This document shows positions 1 through 10,696 of a stretch of DNA of 18,434 nucleotides, piece by piece; position 1 is the first letter of the stretch, and each line of letters starts with the position of its first letter. Origin of the DNA: Acanthamoeba lenticulata (lineage: Eukaryota > Discosea > Longamoebia > Acanthamoebidae). The stretch is taken from assembly GCA_002179805.1 (NCBI GenBank), contig NAVB01001598.1, positions 1-18,434 on the forward strand. The letters run 5' to 3'. The notes beneath the pieces are model-generated. The model was not told where the DNA came from, searched no databases, and was given only the letters and a program-made list of their open reading frames with translations. Position numbers and translations under genes: made by a program.

Positions 1-1
1 G

Positions 2-733
2 GCGAAGCTGCGGCTGGGAGGACTGGCTCCGCACAGCTTAGGTGGCAGCGGCAGCTTCAGTGCCCGAACGAGGCGAAGAGACGAAGAGGAGGAACGAGTG
101 GGAGGCGAGCGCAACGGCGATAAGAGAAAGAGCCAGAAGTCGCTCACGGCCGCCCAGCTGAAGCAGCGACACGAGCTGGAAGAGTCGCTGAAGGAGGAGC
201 GAGCGGCCATGGAACGACGGGCGCCGCATAAGCAGACGTCACCATCCAAAACACACAGCTATGCGACCAAGGATCGAGAGTCGCGCGAGCGAGCGTCCTC
301 TCAGTTGCGAGTAAGCAAGGAGAAGGACACGAACGACAAGAGTCAACAACAGCACAACAACAACGGCAGCAGGGAAGACGATGAACGAAGAGGATCGTCG
401 CGTGAGGGCAAGAAACGAGATCGAACGAAGGAACGCACACAGATGTTTGCCGCCCTGGTTGGCGTGGAGCGGCCGGAGGAGAGAAAGCTCGACTCGGGCC
501 TCCCCCGGCAGGGCAGCTCAACCAGTATTGCGCGCGGAGGCAGCGCCATCGCGGGCAGCGTGGCCACGAACGCCACGAAGATATGCCGTCGAGAGAAGCG
601 TATGAGCATGATGTTGCCCTCAACTCGCCCGGGAGCCCTTGATGAGCTCGTGCGCGACGAGTTTCCGAGCGAGCAGTCCCGCAAGGGCAAGAGCGAGCGG
701 AAAGGAGGGAAGGAGGAACGTGTCAGAGGTTAA
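2..733 (+). CDS. 3' end of an unrecognised charged, low-complexity protein (5' partial)
   Basis: The frame is open from base 2 to a TAA at 731-733, giving at least 243 residues, and it continues upstream of the window. I do not recognise the product. It is rich in Lys, Arg, Glu and Ser. A likely helical stretch follows about base 140 (AAQLKQRHELEESLKEERAA). After it come a disordered run with a short Gln/Asn tract (about 345-366), a Ser/Gly-rich linker, and a basic tail (KGKSERKGGKEERVRG). No catalytic motif or membrane segment is visible. An internal GTG at 98 is not a credible start; the true start and any upstream exons lie outside. It is most likely the disordered C-terminal tail of a larger cytosolic or nuclear protein. 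Overlapping open frames on the minus strand look like GC-rich shadows. Confidence 0.55.
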   Translation, partial: AKLRLGGLAPHSLGGSGSFSARTRRRDEEEERVGGERNGDKRKSQKSLTAAQLKQRHELEESLKEERAAMERRAPHKQTSPSKTHSYATKDRESRERASSQLRVSKEKDTNDKSQQQHNNNGSREDDERRGSSREGKKRDRTKERTQMFAALVGVERPEERKLDSGLPRQGSSTSIARGGSAIAGSVATNATKICRREKRMSMMLPSTRPGALDELVRDEFPSEQSRKGKSERKGGKEERVRG

Positions 734-843
734 TACCGTGTTAGGCCCTCCAAGCAGTTTTGATCAACAGGAAAAAAAGAAAAGAAAAATACGGAGACAA
801 ACGCTTAGTTTTTTTGTTTTGTTTTAATTTTTATTACAATCAG

Positions 844-1919
844 ATGGAGACTCCATCAACAGAAGTGGCAGCGTCGGTACCTCAAGAACCTGAGAAGGTG
901 CAGGCTGAGGCTGCGGTGCCTGCAGTGGTTGCAGAGGGTGAGAAGAAGAAAGCTCGCCGGAGGAAGAAGAAGGGAGGTGCTGCCGGAGGCGGCAATGCGA
1001 CGACTACTGCGCAATCGTACGGTCTCATCCAGCAGACACGAGTGTCATCTTTCTTCTTGGCCGCCAATTGACAGCGATTTTTTTTTCTTCGTTCCAATGT
1101 GGTACGTAGGCCACGGGGTACAGCACCTGCCTCTGCCAAGGCCACACTAGCGGCTGTGGCGCATGGTATCAGGTATGAAACCTACAAGGATGAGTCCCAG
1201 ATGCAAGCCATTATGGATCTCTTCGCCAAAGATCTCTCCGAGCCCTACTCCATCTACACTTATCGCTACTTTATCAACAACTGGCCTCGACTATGCGTGC
1301 TGGTTCGTGCTGGGTTAGAGGGTCACTTCTCCTTCCCATGCGTGGCTGACCGCGAGCTGTGCGCACTTGTCCACGACGTTGTTGGTTGCTTTTGTGTTGC
1401 GCGCCAGGCCTTTGACGCCAGTTCCGATCGAATGGTGGGCAGCATCGTGTGCAAGCTGGACAATCACCGGGGCCACTACCGCGGCTACATCGCCATGCTG
1501 GCTGTGGAGGACGGCTATCGAAAGCGAGGCATCGGTACGCTGCAGTGCCAGAGTTGTAGCTCTTCGGCCTGAAAGTTGTTCATGGTGTTTGTGCTGTTGG
1601 TTGGGGGTGCAGGTTCACAACTGGTGACGAGGGCCATCAACACGATGAAGGAGGAAGGCTGCGAAGAGGTGGTGTTGGAAACCGAGGTCACCAACAAGGG
1701 TTCCCTGGCTCTCTACGAGAGGCTGGGCTTCATCAAGGACAAGCGACTCTGCCGCTACTACCTCAACGGCGTTGATGCCTTCAGGTACTGTTCCAGACTG
1801 TCACGATTTGTGTGACACAAAGGAGAATTGGATCATGTTTGCTGTTGTTCACTAAAGTAACGACTCCTAAATCCAACTTTAGGTTGAAGATCTTCTTCTT
1901 GAAGGATCCGCCTGTGTGA
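844..1919 (+). CDS. NAA30: N-alpha-acetyltransferase 30, NatC catalytic subunit
   Basis: GNAT-family enzyme, the catalytic subunit of the cytosolic ribosome-associated NatC complex, which transfers acetyl from acetyl-CoA to nascent chains starting Met-Leu/Ile/Phe/Trp. Exons by hand: 844-1043 (or to 1016), 1110-1302, 1408-1534, 1613-1784, 1883-1919, giving 242 or 233 residues. The N-terminus is Ala/Glu-rich with a basic patch ([12 protein letters not shown]), as often seen in NAA30. The catalytic core then shows [29 protein letters not shown], the acetyl-CoA loop YRKRGIGSQLV (the R-x-x-G-x-G motif), [20 protein letters not shown] and [13 protein letters not shown], all hallmarks of Mak3/NAA30. 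Intron 1 is uncertain: donors at 1017 (GTACGG) and 1044 (GTCATC) both keep frame with the acceptor at 1109. Intron 2 (1303-1407) is 105 nt and stop-free in frame. A T-rich tract ending in CAG directly precedes the ATG, so a 5' UTR intron is possible. Confidence 0.93.
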
Positions 1920-1943
1920 GCCGCCTCCTGAAGACGAAAGGGC

Positions 1944-1949
1944 AATAAA
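1944..1949 (+). terminator. Candidate poly(A) signal AATAAA of NAA30
   Basis: A canonical AATAAA lies 25 nt after the NAA30 stop codon at 1917-1919 and before the next start codon at 2082. Position and sequence fit a polyadenylation signal. The intergenic gap is only 162 bp, so this short region must also hold the promoter of the RasGEF gene. Confidence 0.6.
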
Positions 1950-2081
1950 GAAGACCTCATTTTGGTGTGACTGTCGACGCTAAATCATCAGACAAATTGA
2001 GGAGGGGGGAGGTAAGTAAAGAGAGAAGACGACAAAAAGCGAAGGTCTTGGTGGAAAGGGGGCGAGCTTGTTAGTGCCAAA

Positions 2082-5000
2082 ATGGAGCAGCGGCAGTGGA
2101 CGCCGGCGACGTCCGCATCAGCGCTGGACCCGGGCACGCCCAATCGGTTGGGCGCGGTCAACCGTTCCATATCGTCCTACCGCGTTCGCCCCCTCGCCTG
2201 GGAGGACATAGAGGCAGCCGCTGTGGCTGGGGGCTACGTCATTCTCTCCCCACAACACAAGGGAGAAGAAACTGCATCTGAACCGGTGAATAGTTCGATT
2301 TTCCAAAACGCGACCGCAGATGAAGGACAAGAAGGACCAAAACCGTCATCTGATGGAGAAAACGGAGGCAACACCAGCAAGAAAGAGGAAGATATGAGTG
2401 AAGAGGGAGTCCAGGCCGAAGGGGAGGACGCTACAGCAAAAGTCAAAGCATCATTGTCGTCTTCAACTATGCCAGTGGGCGGCGAGGACGAACCTCCTGG
2501 CTCGACCGCCAACGATGCGGGCGGTTCCCCCACGGTGGTGGCCAAGGCCGCGAAGCTCAAGAGCGGCAGTGGCAGCAAGCGCGACTTGACCAGCGCCAAG
2601 AGCAAGAAGTCGAGCAGGCGCGATAAAGCCAAGAACAGCCCCTCGTCCTCCTCCGACGCCGTGCCCACCGCGGCCACCACAACCACCTCCACAACGCCCA
2701 GCAGCAGTGGTCAACACGAAAATGTAAAACGTAAGAAGAAGATGAAAAACAAAGCCGCGGCCAAGGAGAAGGAAAGGCGAGAGAAGGAGAAGAAGGAAAA
2801 GGAAGAGAAGGAGAAGGCCAACGACAACAACAACACCAAGTCCATGGACGGCATCATGGTGCGGGTGAGCGTGCCCGAGCGGCGCATGGTGCGGATGGTC
2901 GTCTTTCCGCCCGACGCCACGGTGCAGAGTGCCAAAGAGCAGCTCTTCATGCGCAACCCGCTGGCCGAGGACATCAGCCTCTACGGCTTGGCCCTCGCGA
3001 TCGACGCCTCCTTCGGCAACCCGTTTGCCTCGTCGCCACCCGCCGTCTCGTCGGCCGTCTTCTCCACGTCCTCGCCCACCACCAGCGATTTTGGACTGCA
3101 GGCCTCATCATCATCATTGCCCGACATGCCTGCCGCCCGCTGGCTCAGAGACGACCGCCTTTTGTCGTCCTACACGATTCGGCCAGTACGTGAACCCGTC
3201 GACGGACGAGTGAAACGTAGTACGACTACTAACCTTGTCGCGTGTCTTGTGTGCCGCATGTGTGCCTCTCCAGGACCAACTCGTGGAGCTCCGCAAGAAG
3301 CCGCCGCCGCTGGCCGTTGCGCTCGAGGACGGCTCGCGCAAGTCGATCCTGGTCGACCCCTCGGCCCTCGCCGGCGAGCTGGCCGAGCTCGTCGTGGACG
3401 ACCTCGTCGGGCCCGACGACCAGGCCAAACGGTACACACACCAGCTTTCGCTGCCTCGCGCCGCGCTACTACTTGGGAGGCTTGGGTCTGACCTTCTCCT
3501 CCTCCTGAACCCAACCACAGGGTCTCGGAGCTGTTCGACTTTGACTTTTACTGCGTGTTGCGCGGCGGCGCTGGTGCCGCCGGTGGCGTCAGCGGCAGCG
3601 TGGCCCACCTGCCCGCCAAGTCTCCGGCGGCCTTGCTCGCCTCGTCGCCGTCGACATCCGTCGCGCCGCCCACGGCCGACACCGTCTTCTGGCTCGATCG
3701 GCACGCGCTCTCTGCCTCTGGCCACCTGGTGCATGGTTCAAATTCCTTGTCCTTGCTGACGGCGCTGCTGTTGCTCGTGTGCCAACACAGGGAGAAGCCG
3801 CTGTCGACCTACGGGCTGCACAATCTGCCGCTGGAGCGATACCACCTGCAGTGGAAGAAGCGGCCGCACATCATCAAGGTCCAACTGCACGCCAAGACCG
3901 CCCAGTCGACAGGTCTCGCCGCCAAGTTCACCCTCAAGTACTACTACGACACCACCGTCAAGGTCCGTCCTTCCGCTTGACTATCCTCCTCATCGTCTTC
4001 ATCGTCTTCTTCATCATCGTCATCGTCGTCTCTGATGTTGACAACAACATGCAGGAGGCTGTGCGTTATCTGGTGGGCAAGTACCTGGGCGCGGAGGAGA
4101 ACCCCGAGGAGTACTCGCTGCAGGAGACCACCGCCCAGAGCCTCAGGCGACGACGCCTCCGCGCGCCCTCGGACGTGTTTGCATTGAACTCGCTCGAGGA
4201 CCTGTCCTCGTCTTCGTCCGTCGCCTTTGGCTCGCCGCCGCCGGTCCGCGCGATGCTGTCGCGGCCCGAGCTCTCCTCCTCGAGCTCCGACCTGACCACG
4301 AGCGGCGGGCTCGGCTCCAGCGGCTCCACCGTCCGGGACAAGATCCAGCTCTTCAACGGCTCCGGCGGAGGCGGCGTGGCCGGCTTGCTCCGCGGCCCGA
4401 CATCGCCGTCGTCCTCCTCTGAATGTACGGCCACTTCCGTCGTCGCTTTGGCTGAGGCTTCAGGCTAACCCCCGTGGTGACTCGCGCAGCCCTGTTAAGC
4501 CCCGCCGCAGGCCCCCCGGTGGCCGGGCGGGCGGGCCCCTACTCGCGCACGGCCAGCGCAGGGCAGATGATCTACACCACGGCCAGCGGCAGTCGAAACC
4601 GCGGCGCGAGCAGCCAAGCGACGGTCCTCGAGCCCTCGCCCGCGGGAGACGGCTTGGCCTCCTCTAGTGGCACCACTACGACGGCCGCAGCCGCGGCCGA
4701 AGACGGCTTCTGGCTCGACGGCGACGACACCCTTTCGCAATACGACCTCGCGCCCACCGTGCGTCCCGTCTCGGCTCTCCCTCCTTGTAAGGCTGGCCTG
4801 CTGACCTGACGCGTGCTGGACCGAGCAGGACACGCTGCATCTGCGCATCAACCCGCACAAGGTCCTCCAGGAGCCCCTGAACTACGTCAACGTCTCGTTT
4901 GCCGACGTTGCACCCGACATGCTGCCCATCCTCGCGTCCCTCGTCGTGCGGCCGGCGTTGGCCAAGGAGGAGCCCCACGGCGCCGCCATGGCCGGGACCG

Positions 5001-8000
5001 GCGCCGCGGCCGGCCTGACGGTGTCCGTCTCCTCCGAGCATGTGGAGGTCACGACGTCACTGGAGCCCACGGCGCCGCCGCAGTCCGCGGTGTCGTCGCC
5101 CTTGGTCCAGCAGTTCCAAGTTGACTTCAGCACCACCGCGCAGGACCTCTTGCTCGCCATCGCGCGCTTCCTGCGCGAGCACAAGGGGGTACGTCGCCCC
5201 CTCCGCCCGGCATGTGCCGACCGGGGTCTCATCGGGGGCGGGCTTCCAACAGGAGAGGCCGGAAGCGCCGTCGCTCGAGGGCTACGGGCTGTATCTGCGG
5301 CGTGCCAATGTGTTCGATGAGGCCGCGGCGGAGCAGACCCTGGCCCTTGCGCCCTCGTCGCTTATCCTCCCGCTCAATCTCTCGCTCGAGGACTCGCTTG
5401 AGCTCCGACGGGCTGACACTGCAATCGTAGACCCGATCAACGCCTTCTTTTTCTCGAGTGCGTCGTCGTGGCTTCGTTCTTTTCTCCGCTTTCGTTCTTT
5501 CCCGCAAGCTGACGCGGGGGGGGGGGCTGCGCAGACAACGACGCGGGCGTGAGCTGTCGTGTGGCGCTGCCCACCACGCGCGTCCAGGTCCAGTTCACCG
5601 TCGGACCGGACGACCTGGTGAGCGAGGTCAAGCAGCGGCTCAACCGCGGTCTCGCCCTCGCGCCGTCCCAGAGCGCCGGCTGGGCGCTGTCCTTGTACAA
5701 CGCTTACACGGGCCAGCGCACACTACTGGCCGACGCATCAGCCGTGCTGGCGCACCATCCCATCGGCTCCGGGTACTTCGACATCCTGCGTGATCGTTGT
5801 GGTCGCCATCAGCTTCCGCGCTCTGAGGCTCACGCGTCTGAGCCGCCCAGGTCTGTGCTCGAGTACGGACCGCCGGCGCCAGAGGCCATTGCCGCGACCG
5901 GCGCCGGCCGCGGCAAGGCCGCCAAGCAGCACGTTGGCGTGCGCGTCCCGGTTTCAGCTTCCGCTGGCGCCGCGGGGACTCTGGCTACGGGCGATGCGAG
6001 CCCGAGGCGAGACGAAGCCGATCCCTTTGTCGTCGCCCGCGTGCCCTTCTCGCCTCTAGCCTCGACCGTCGACGACGTGATGAAGGTCCGTCCGCGGCAA
6101 ATGCAACTGCAGCGCCCTGACGCCCTGATCCAGCGCTGACGAAGCGCCGCATTTGTGGGAAATAGGAGCTGGCGCGGCTCGCGGGTCGGCCTGCGCTCTA
6201 CGCCGGGTGGCGGCGAGTCGTCGCCGGTGCCGTTCAGGCGGCGAACGAGGAGGGCGAGAAAGAGGCAGAGGTCGGACCCGGGTGGGGCCTGTATCGAGAG
6301 GCCAAGGACGAAGAGGGCGGCGTGTGGCTGCTCGACCCCTTGGCCCTCCTCACCAGCTACGGCGTGGAAGACGGCGTACGCATCCGTCTCCTTTTTTGTT
6401 CATTTATTATTATTATTTTGTTTTAGTTTGTTCAATTCTTATTCTAATTCTTTTGGTGCCGATCCGGCCTCCAACAGGATATGCTGCTGGCGCGACCAGT
6501 CGAGGCTAGCCAGGTCCAACAGATGGTCGTATCGAGTTCCGTCCTCATCCGCTTCAACATGTGCGCCACGTTCTCCCCCTCCTCTTCCCCGGTTTGGCCG
6601 GGCCCTCAGATGGCGTGCTGATGAGCGTCGACGGAGCAGGCCGGAGCGAAAAAGCGTCGCTGTGGGCAGCAGCAGCGGCGGAGGCGGTGGCGCTGGCCGC
6701 ACCCTGCTGGCCGAGCGCAAGATGCTGACCTTTGAATACTCGGCGTCGACGCTCGTCAAGGAAGCGCTCTCCTTCGCCTTCCACCACCTGCGCCACGAGT
6801 TTGGCGTGGCCGCGGCCGCCACTGTCGCCGCCAGTCCCGACAAGCCGCCGCCGACCGCCGCCGCCGCCGTCGTCTTGGCAGGCAAGGCGGCCGACGCCAG
6901 GCCTCGGCCGTCGGGCGACGGGCCGCCCGGCACGGCCTCGGCGGAGCACGATCTGCGGGTCGCTGACCAGCTCCGGTGGTGGGACCAGCAGTGGCAGGCG
7001 CTGCTGACGGCCGGCGATGACGGCCACGAGGCGTCCCTCCACCGTCGCTTCGGCTTCTTTGCCGGCGGAGGCAGCGTGGGCGCCGGCAGCGCGCTGGGCG
7101 GGTCGTTCATCAACCTCGGGTCGCCCTCGGGCACCGCGGGCTCGTTCACGTCGGCGAGCACGCTCGCGCGGCCGTCCCTGGCCGGCAACTCCCTCACGTG
7201 GCTCTCGCCTCTTCGCTCGCTCGCCTCCTACGGCCTCCCCAACCGAGTACGCCGCACAACACACACGCGCGCACGTGTGCTCGGACTGACGCCACGTCAT
7301 GCGTATACGTGCAGAGCGTGATCGACTTCCAGGTGCGACCGCTCCGGCTGCGGGTGACCTACAAGAACGGCCACTCTCTGGGCGTGGACGTGGAGCCCCG
7401 CTGCCCCGTGGGCGAGCTCCTGCTTCACGCCATCCTCCACAAACCGCCGCACGTCGAGGGTCCGTCTCGCCTTTGCATTTGCATTTGCCTTTGCCCGCTC
7501 GAGCTAACGCCCCATTGCGGCGCAGCCTACGCCAAGTCGCAGAACCTGTCGCTGTGGTGGCAGCCCAGCGGCGCCGCCAGCCCGGCGCGCGGGTTGTGGC
7601 TCCAGGTCGACTGCCCCATCTCGGCCTACCTGGGCCTGGCCTCGATCGCCGGCGCCACGACGACCCGGCGATCGTCCCCGTCCGCCGCGCCGCCGCCGCT
7701 CAAGCTGTGGCTTCGCGTGCACAAGGAGCCCTGTACGTTCGAGCTCGTCGACGGGACCCGCCTCGTGCGCCAGGTCGACTACTCGCGGCCTCTGCGCGAC
7801 GTCCTCCTGGCCTTTGGCGAGAAGAAGGACAAGAAGTCGTCGGGCCTTCCGGCCTCGTTCAAGTTCACGCCGCGCCACCTCGGCAACCTCTTCGTCTTTG
7901 CCCGGGCCACCAGTACGCGCGTGTGTGTGCCGTTGCGCGTGTGTTGCGTGATCATTGACAACGTGAGCGCGTGCGTGTATGCGGTTGCTCGCAGAGCGGC

Positions 8001-10384
8001 GGGTGGATCTGTCCAAGTCCCTGCGCGAGAACGGCTTCGCGGGCGGCGCCGACGGCGAGGCCTCGCTTGTGCTGGTCAGCAAGCTCGTGCGCACGCCGTC
8101 GGCGGCCTCCGGGCTCATCGTCAGCGGCATCCAGAGCCCGGCCGTATCCCGCAAGGGCGAGCCCAAGCGCTCCGCGGTCGAGATCGGCCGCCGCGACGTC
8201 ACCCTCACCAAGCAGGTCCTCTTTCCCCCTCCTCGCCAGCGTTGTCCAGCGCGACCGCCACCTTAACCGCGCATCGCTCGCACTGTGACAGGCGGGAAGG
8301 CCCTCCGAGGAGCTGCTGCAGTTTCTGGAGCTTGCCGAGAGGGAGGACCTGCAGCAGCAACAGCAGCCGCAGCAACAACAGTCGGACAATGGCGGCACAG
8401 CGAGCGAGGTTGATGACGGTTGGATCGCCGCGGCCGAGCGCGCGGGGCTGGGCATCAACATCTGGAAGGAGCCCGCGGACTCGCCCGACAATCTTGCCTT
8501 CGACTCCAAGACGGGCAAGGTCGCGGCGGCCACGCTCAACAAGCTCGTGACGCGCATGACCGCCACCACCAGCTCCGAGGACTATGGTACCATAGTCGTC
8601 GCTTCCCCCCGCGTCACGCCCTCGGCTCTGGCCACCAGGCCGTCGGCCCCACGCTGACGTCCATCCCGCATTGCCGCACTGCAGATCCCAAGTTCATGCA
8701 GGCCTTTCTCATCACGTACCAGTCCTTCACGACGCCCGTCGTGCTCCTCAACAAGCTGCTCGAGCGGTACGTGTGGCGCATGCGAGGCCTGTCTCCCTCT
8801 CGCGGTTGTGCATCTCACCACCCTGTGTGTCGTCGGAGCAGATATCATGTGCCGACGTCGACGTACGAGGCGGGCATGAGCGAGCCCGAGTGGCGCGAGA
8901 AGGTCGTGTTCCCCATCCAGTTCCGGGTGGTCAACATCCTCAACCAGTGGCTGGACTCGTGCTTCGACGACTTTGACGCATTCCTCATCACCAAGCTCAA
9001 CAAGTTCATCCAGCTCACGCTCCCGAGCGACGGCCACTCTCCGCTGGCCAAGAAGCTGGCCAAGACCCTCATCAAGAAGGTACGCTGTTTGATCCGCGCG
9101 CCTGGCCCTGGCCTTGTGCTCATCGATGTCGCGGGACGCGGTGATGACGCAGACGTCGGCCGATCCGAAGAAGCTGGAGCGCATCTTTGCGCAGGCGCCG
9201 CCGACGCCCAAGGTGCCGCGCAATCTGTATTCGTCCAACCTCAACTTCTTTGACATCGACGACGAAGAGATCGCCCGCCAGATCACCCTCATCGACCATG
9301 CCATGTTCGCTCAGATAAAGGTCTTCTTTCCTTCTTTTTAATTTTTATTCATTTCTTTTATTTCTTTTGTTTTATTTATTTACGTTTTACTCAATTTTTT
9401 CTTCTGGAATGCAGCACAAGGAATTGCTGCAGCAGGCGTGGAACAACCCGAAGCTGCAGCACCGGTCGCCCAACGTGCTGGCCTTTGTGCATCGCTTCAA
9501 CCAGGTCTCTGGCTGGGTGTCGTCCATGATCGTCCAGGTGGAGCTCCTCCGCAACCGCGTCCGCATGTTCATCAAGATGATCAACGTGGCCAAGGTTCGC
9601 CTCTCCCCCCCCTCCTCCTCTCTTCTCCTTCATCTCGAGCTCGAGGTTCGGCGGAAACCAACGCAGGAGCGCGCCGCGCGCCACAGTGCCTGTACGGGTT
9701 GAACAACTTCAGCAGCCTCATGGCCTTCATCGCCGGGTGGAACACGTCGTCGGTCATCCGCCTCAAGTGGACCATGAAGGACCTGCCCAAGAGGAGCATC
9801 GAGGTTCGGCGCCCCCGCACTCTTTCCGTCCTTTAGATCGGTTCCTGATTGGTTGGCTACGCAGTTGCGCGACTCGCTGGAGGCCGTCATGTCGTGCAAC
9901 TTCTCGTGGCGGAGCTACCGCACGGCCATCCACGAAGCCAACCCGCCCTGCGTGCCCTACCTCGGCGTTTACCTCCAGGATCTCCTCTTCATCGAGGAGG
10001 GCAATCCCGGTACGCCTCTTCTCTCTCCTTCGCTTTCGTTCTCTTGGCTTCGTTCTCTCCGCCTCAAACGTTGACTGATGGCTGAACGTGGAACAGATAA
10101 CGTGGGCGACTTGATCAACTTCAGCAAGCGGGAGCTGGTGGCTGGTGTCATCCGCGAGTTGCAGCAGTACCAACAGAAAGCCTACAACTTCCTCGAGGTG
10201 CGGCGCGCCAACAATGTGTGGTTCTTTTGTTTAAAATAGTGTCATTTTCCTGACTCCTGGTCATGCAAAGGTGCCGCGCATATCGAGCCTCTTCTTGAGC
10301 TTGCCCACCAAGAGCGATGACGATCTCTACAACCTGTCCCTCAAGCGCGAGCCTCGCGGCGCGGACCGGTCGGCGATTGCTTGA
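2082..10384 (+). CDS. Multi-UBL (talin F0/F1-like) array fused to RasGEF, about 2,137 aa
   Basis: Predicted guanine-nucleotide exchange factor for a Ras/Rap-type GTPase. Exons by hand: 2082-3185, 3274-3431, 3521-3700, 3791-3962, 4055-4424, 4490-4758, 4829-5188, 5253-5457, 5535-5772, 5851-6085, 6166-6375, 6478-6560, 6610-7246, 7315-7459, 7526-7912, 7995-8215, 8292-8586, 8685-8766, 8842-9079, 9153-9320, 9415-9594, 9687-9803, 9865-10009, 10097-10197, 10271-10384. The sum is divisible by three with no internal stop. Residues 1-250 are disordered with a Lys/Glu-rich helix near 215-247. About 255-1660 hold eight or nine ubiquitin-like modules. RasGEF_N runs from about 1734 (VAAATLNKLVTRM, FLITYQSFTTP). 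The catalytic CDC25 domain is about 1895-2125 (RQITLIDHAMF, NVLAFVHRFNQVSGWV, LNNFSSLMAFIAGWN, PCVPYLGVYLQDLLFIEEGN). Intron 3 needs a GC donor. The RasGEF call is strong; target GTPase and UBL ligands are unknown, and a few exon edges are provisional. Confidence 0.85.
2844..8110 (+). other. Array of 8-9 tandem talin-F0/F1-like ubiquitin-fold modules in the RasGEF protein
   Basis: Conceptual splicing shows a recurring pattern: a beta hairpin, a helix, a strand of the type (Y/W)GLY or LSLW, then hydrophobic-W-L, 5-9 residues, L-x-x-(Y/H), and a final strand. Instances of the last block are WLRDDRLLSSYTI (W354), WLDREKPLSTYGL (W478), WLDGDDTLSQYDL (W736), LLADASAVLAHHPI (about 1003), WLLDPLALLTSYGV (W1151), WLSPLRSLASYGL (W1392) and WLQVDCPISAYLGL (W1480). 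A further module near 880 (YGLYLRRANVF) and one from about 1515 (WLRVHKEPCTFELVDGTRLV) are more divergent. Known talin F0 has an equivalent W-L..L..Y block running into F1, and talin F0 binds Rap1. The homology call is from pattern alone. Modules are separated by Ser/Gly/Ala-rich linkers. Confidence 0.65.
3701..3790 (+). other. Probable GC-AG intron in the UBL-RasGEF gene
   Basis: No GT donor followed by the strong CACAG acceptor at 3786-3790 keeps the frame. A GC donor at 3701 (GCACGC, like the common local donor GTACGC with one T-to-C change) gives a 90-nt intron. It joins exons to read WLDREKPLSTYGL, matching the spacing of the equivalent block in the other modules. Read-through of the intron is also stop-free. 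An alternative is GT at 3729 with the AG at 3793-3794. Confidence 0.5.
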
Positions 10385-10696
10385 GTGGCTGCCTGTCATA
10401 TTTAAAATATTTCGGAAACGTTTCATAAAGATGAGAAAACAGAGTTTATTTTCACTGCGTTTGCAGCTTCGTGTCGGCTGCTTGTGGGCGCATGCTGGTC
10501 GGCCTCTCGTGACATGTCGCCGCCGACATAGCGTAGGGTCGCTGCCCTTGCCTGGTTGAAACGCTCAACACTTCACCAATAGAAGAAGAAGAAGAAGAAA
10601 GAAACCAACATGTACCCCCTCCTTAATCCTCCTCTTTCTTTGTCATGATCCCGCTGGGGAGGCCTGCTCATGCGCCGTCTTTGCCTTGCGCAGAAC
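10385..10696. other. Intergenic region between the RasGEF and CBS genes
   Basis: This 312-bp gap holds no gene I can support. It contains an AT palindrome (ATATTTAAAATAT, around 10399-10411), a CATAAA variant at 10424-10429 that could be the RasGEF poly(A) signal, and a (GAA)n purine run around 10581-10603. A pyrimidine-rich stretch ending in GCGCAG just before the CBS start could be the acceptor of a 5' UTR intron. The promoter of the CBS gene must lie here or inside the RasGEF 3' end. Confidence 0.5.

Noticed and set aside
144..690. Long minus-strand open frames opposite the first gene
   Set aside because: Composition is Cys/Arg/Ser-rich as expected for antisense of a GC-rich coding region; no domain or start context.
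3987..4036. TCATCGTCT-rich repeat
   Set aside because: Lies inside an intron and looks like its pyrimidine-rich tract; no evidence of function.
5788..5850. A further GC donor for the intron ending at 5850
   Set aside because: A normal GTACTT donor at 5773 keeps frame and gives the junction HHPIGSG-SVLEYG, which matches the other modules better.
6439..7300. Two open frames of about 250 codons on the minus strand
   Set aside because: They lie entirely antisense to the well-supported UBL exon 13 and have Arg/Ala/Gly-rich shadow composition.
10577..10603. GAA repeat as a microsatellite of interest
   Set aside because: Only about five units; ordinary purine tract in a 5' flanking region.
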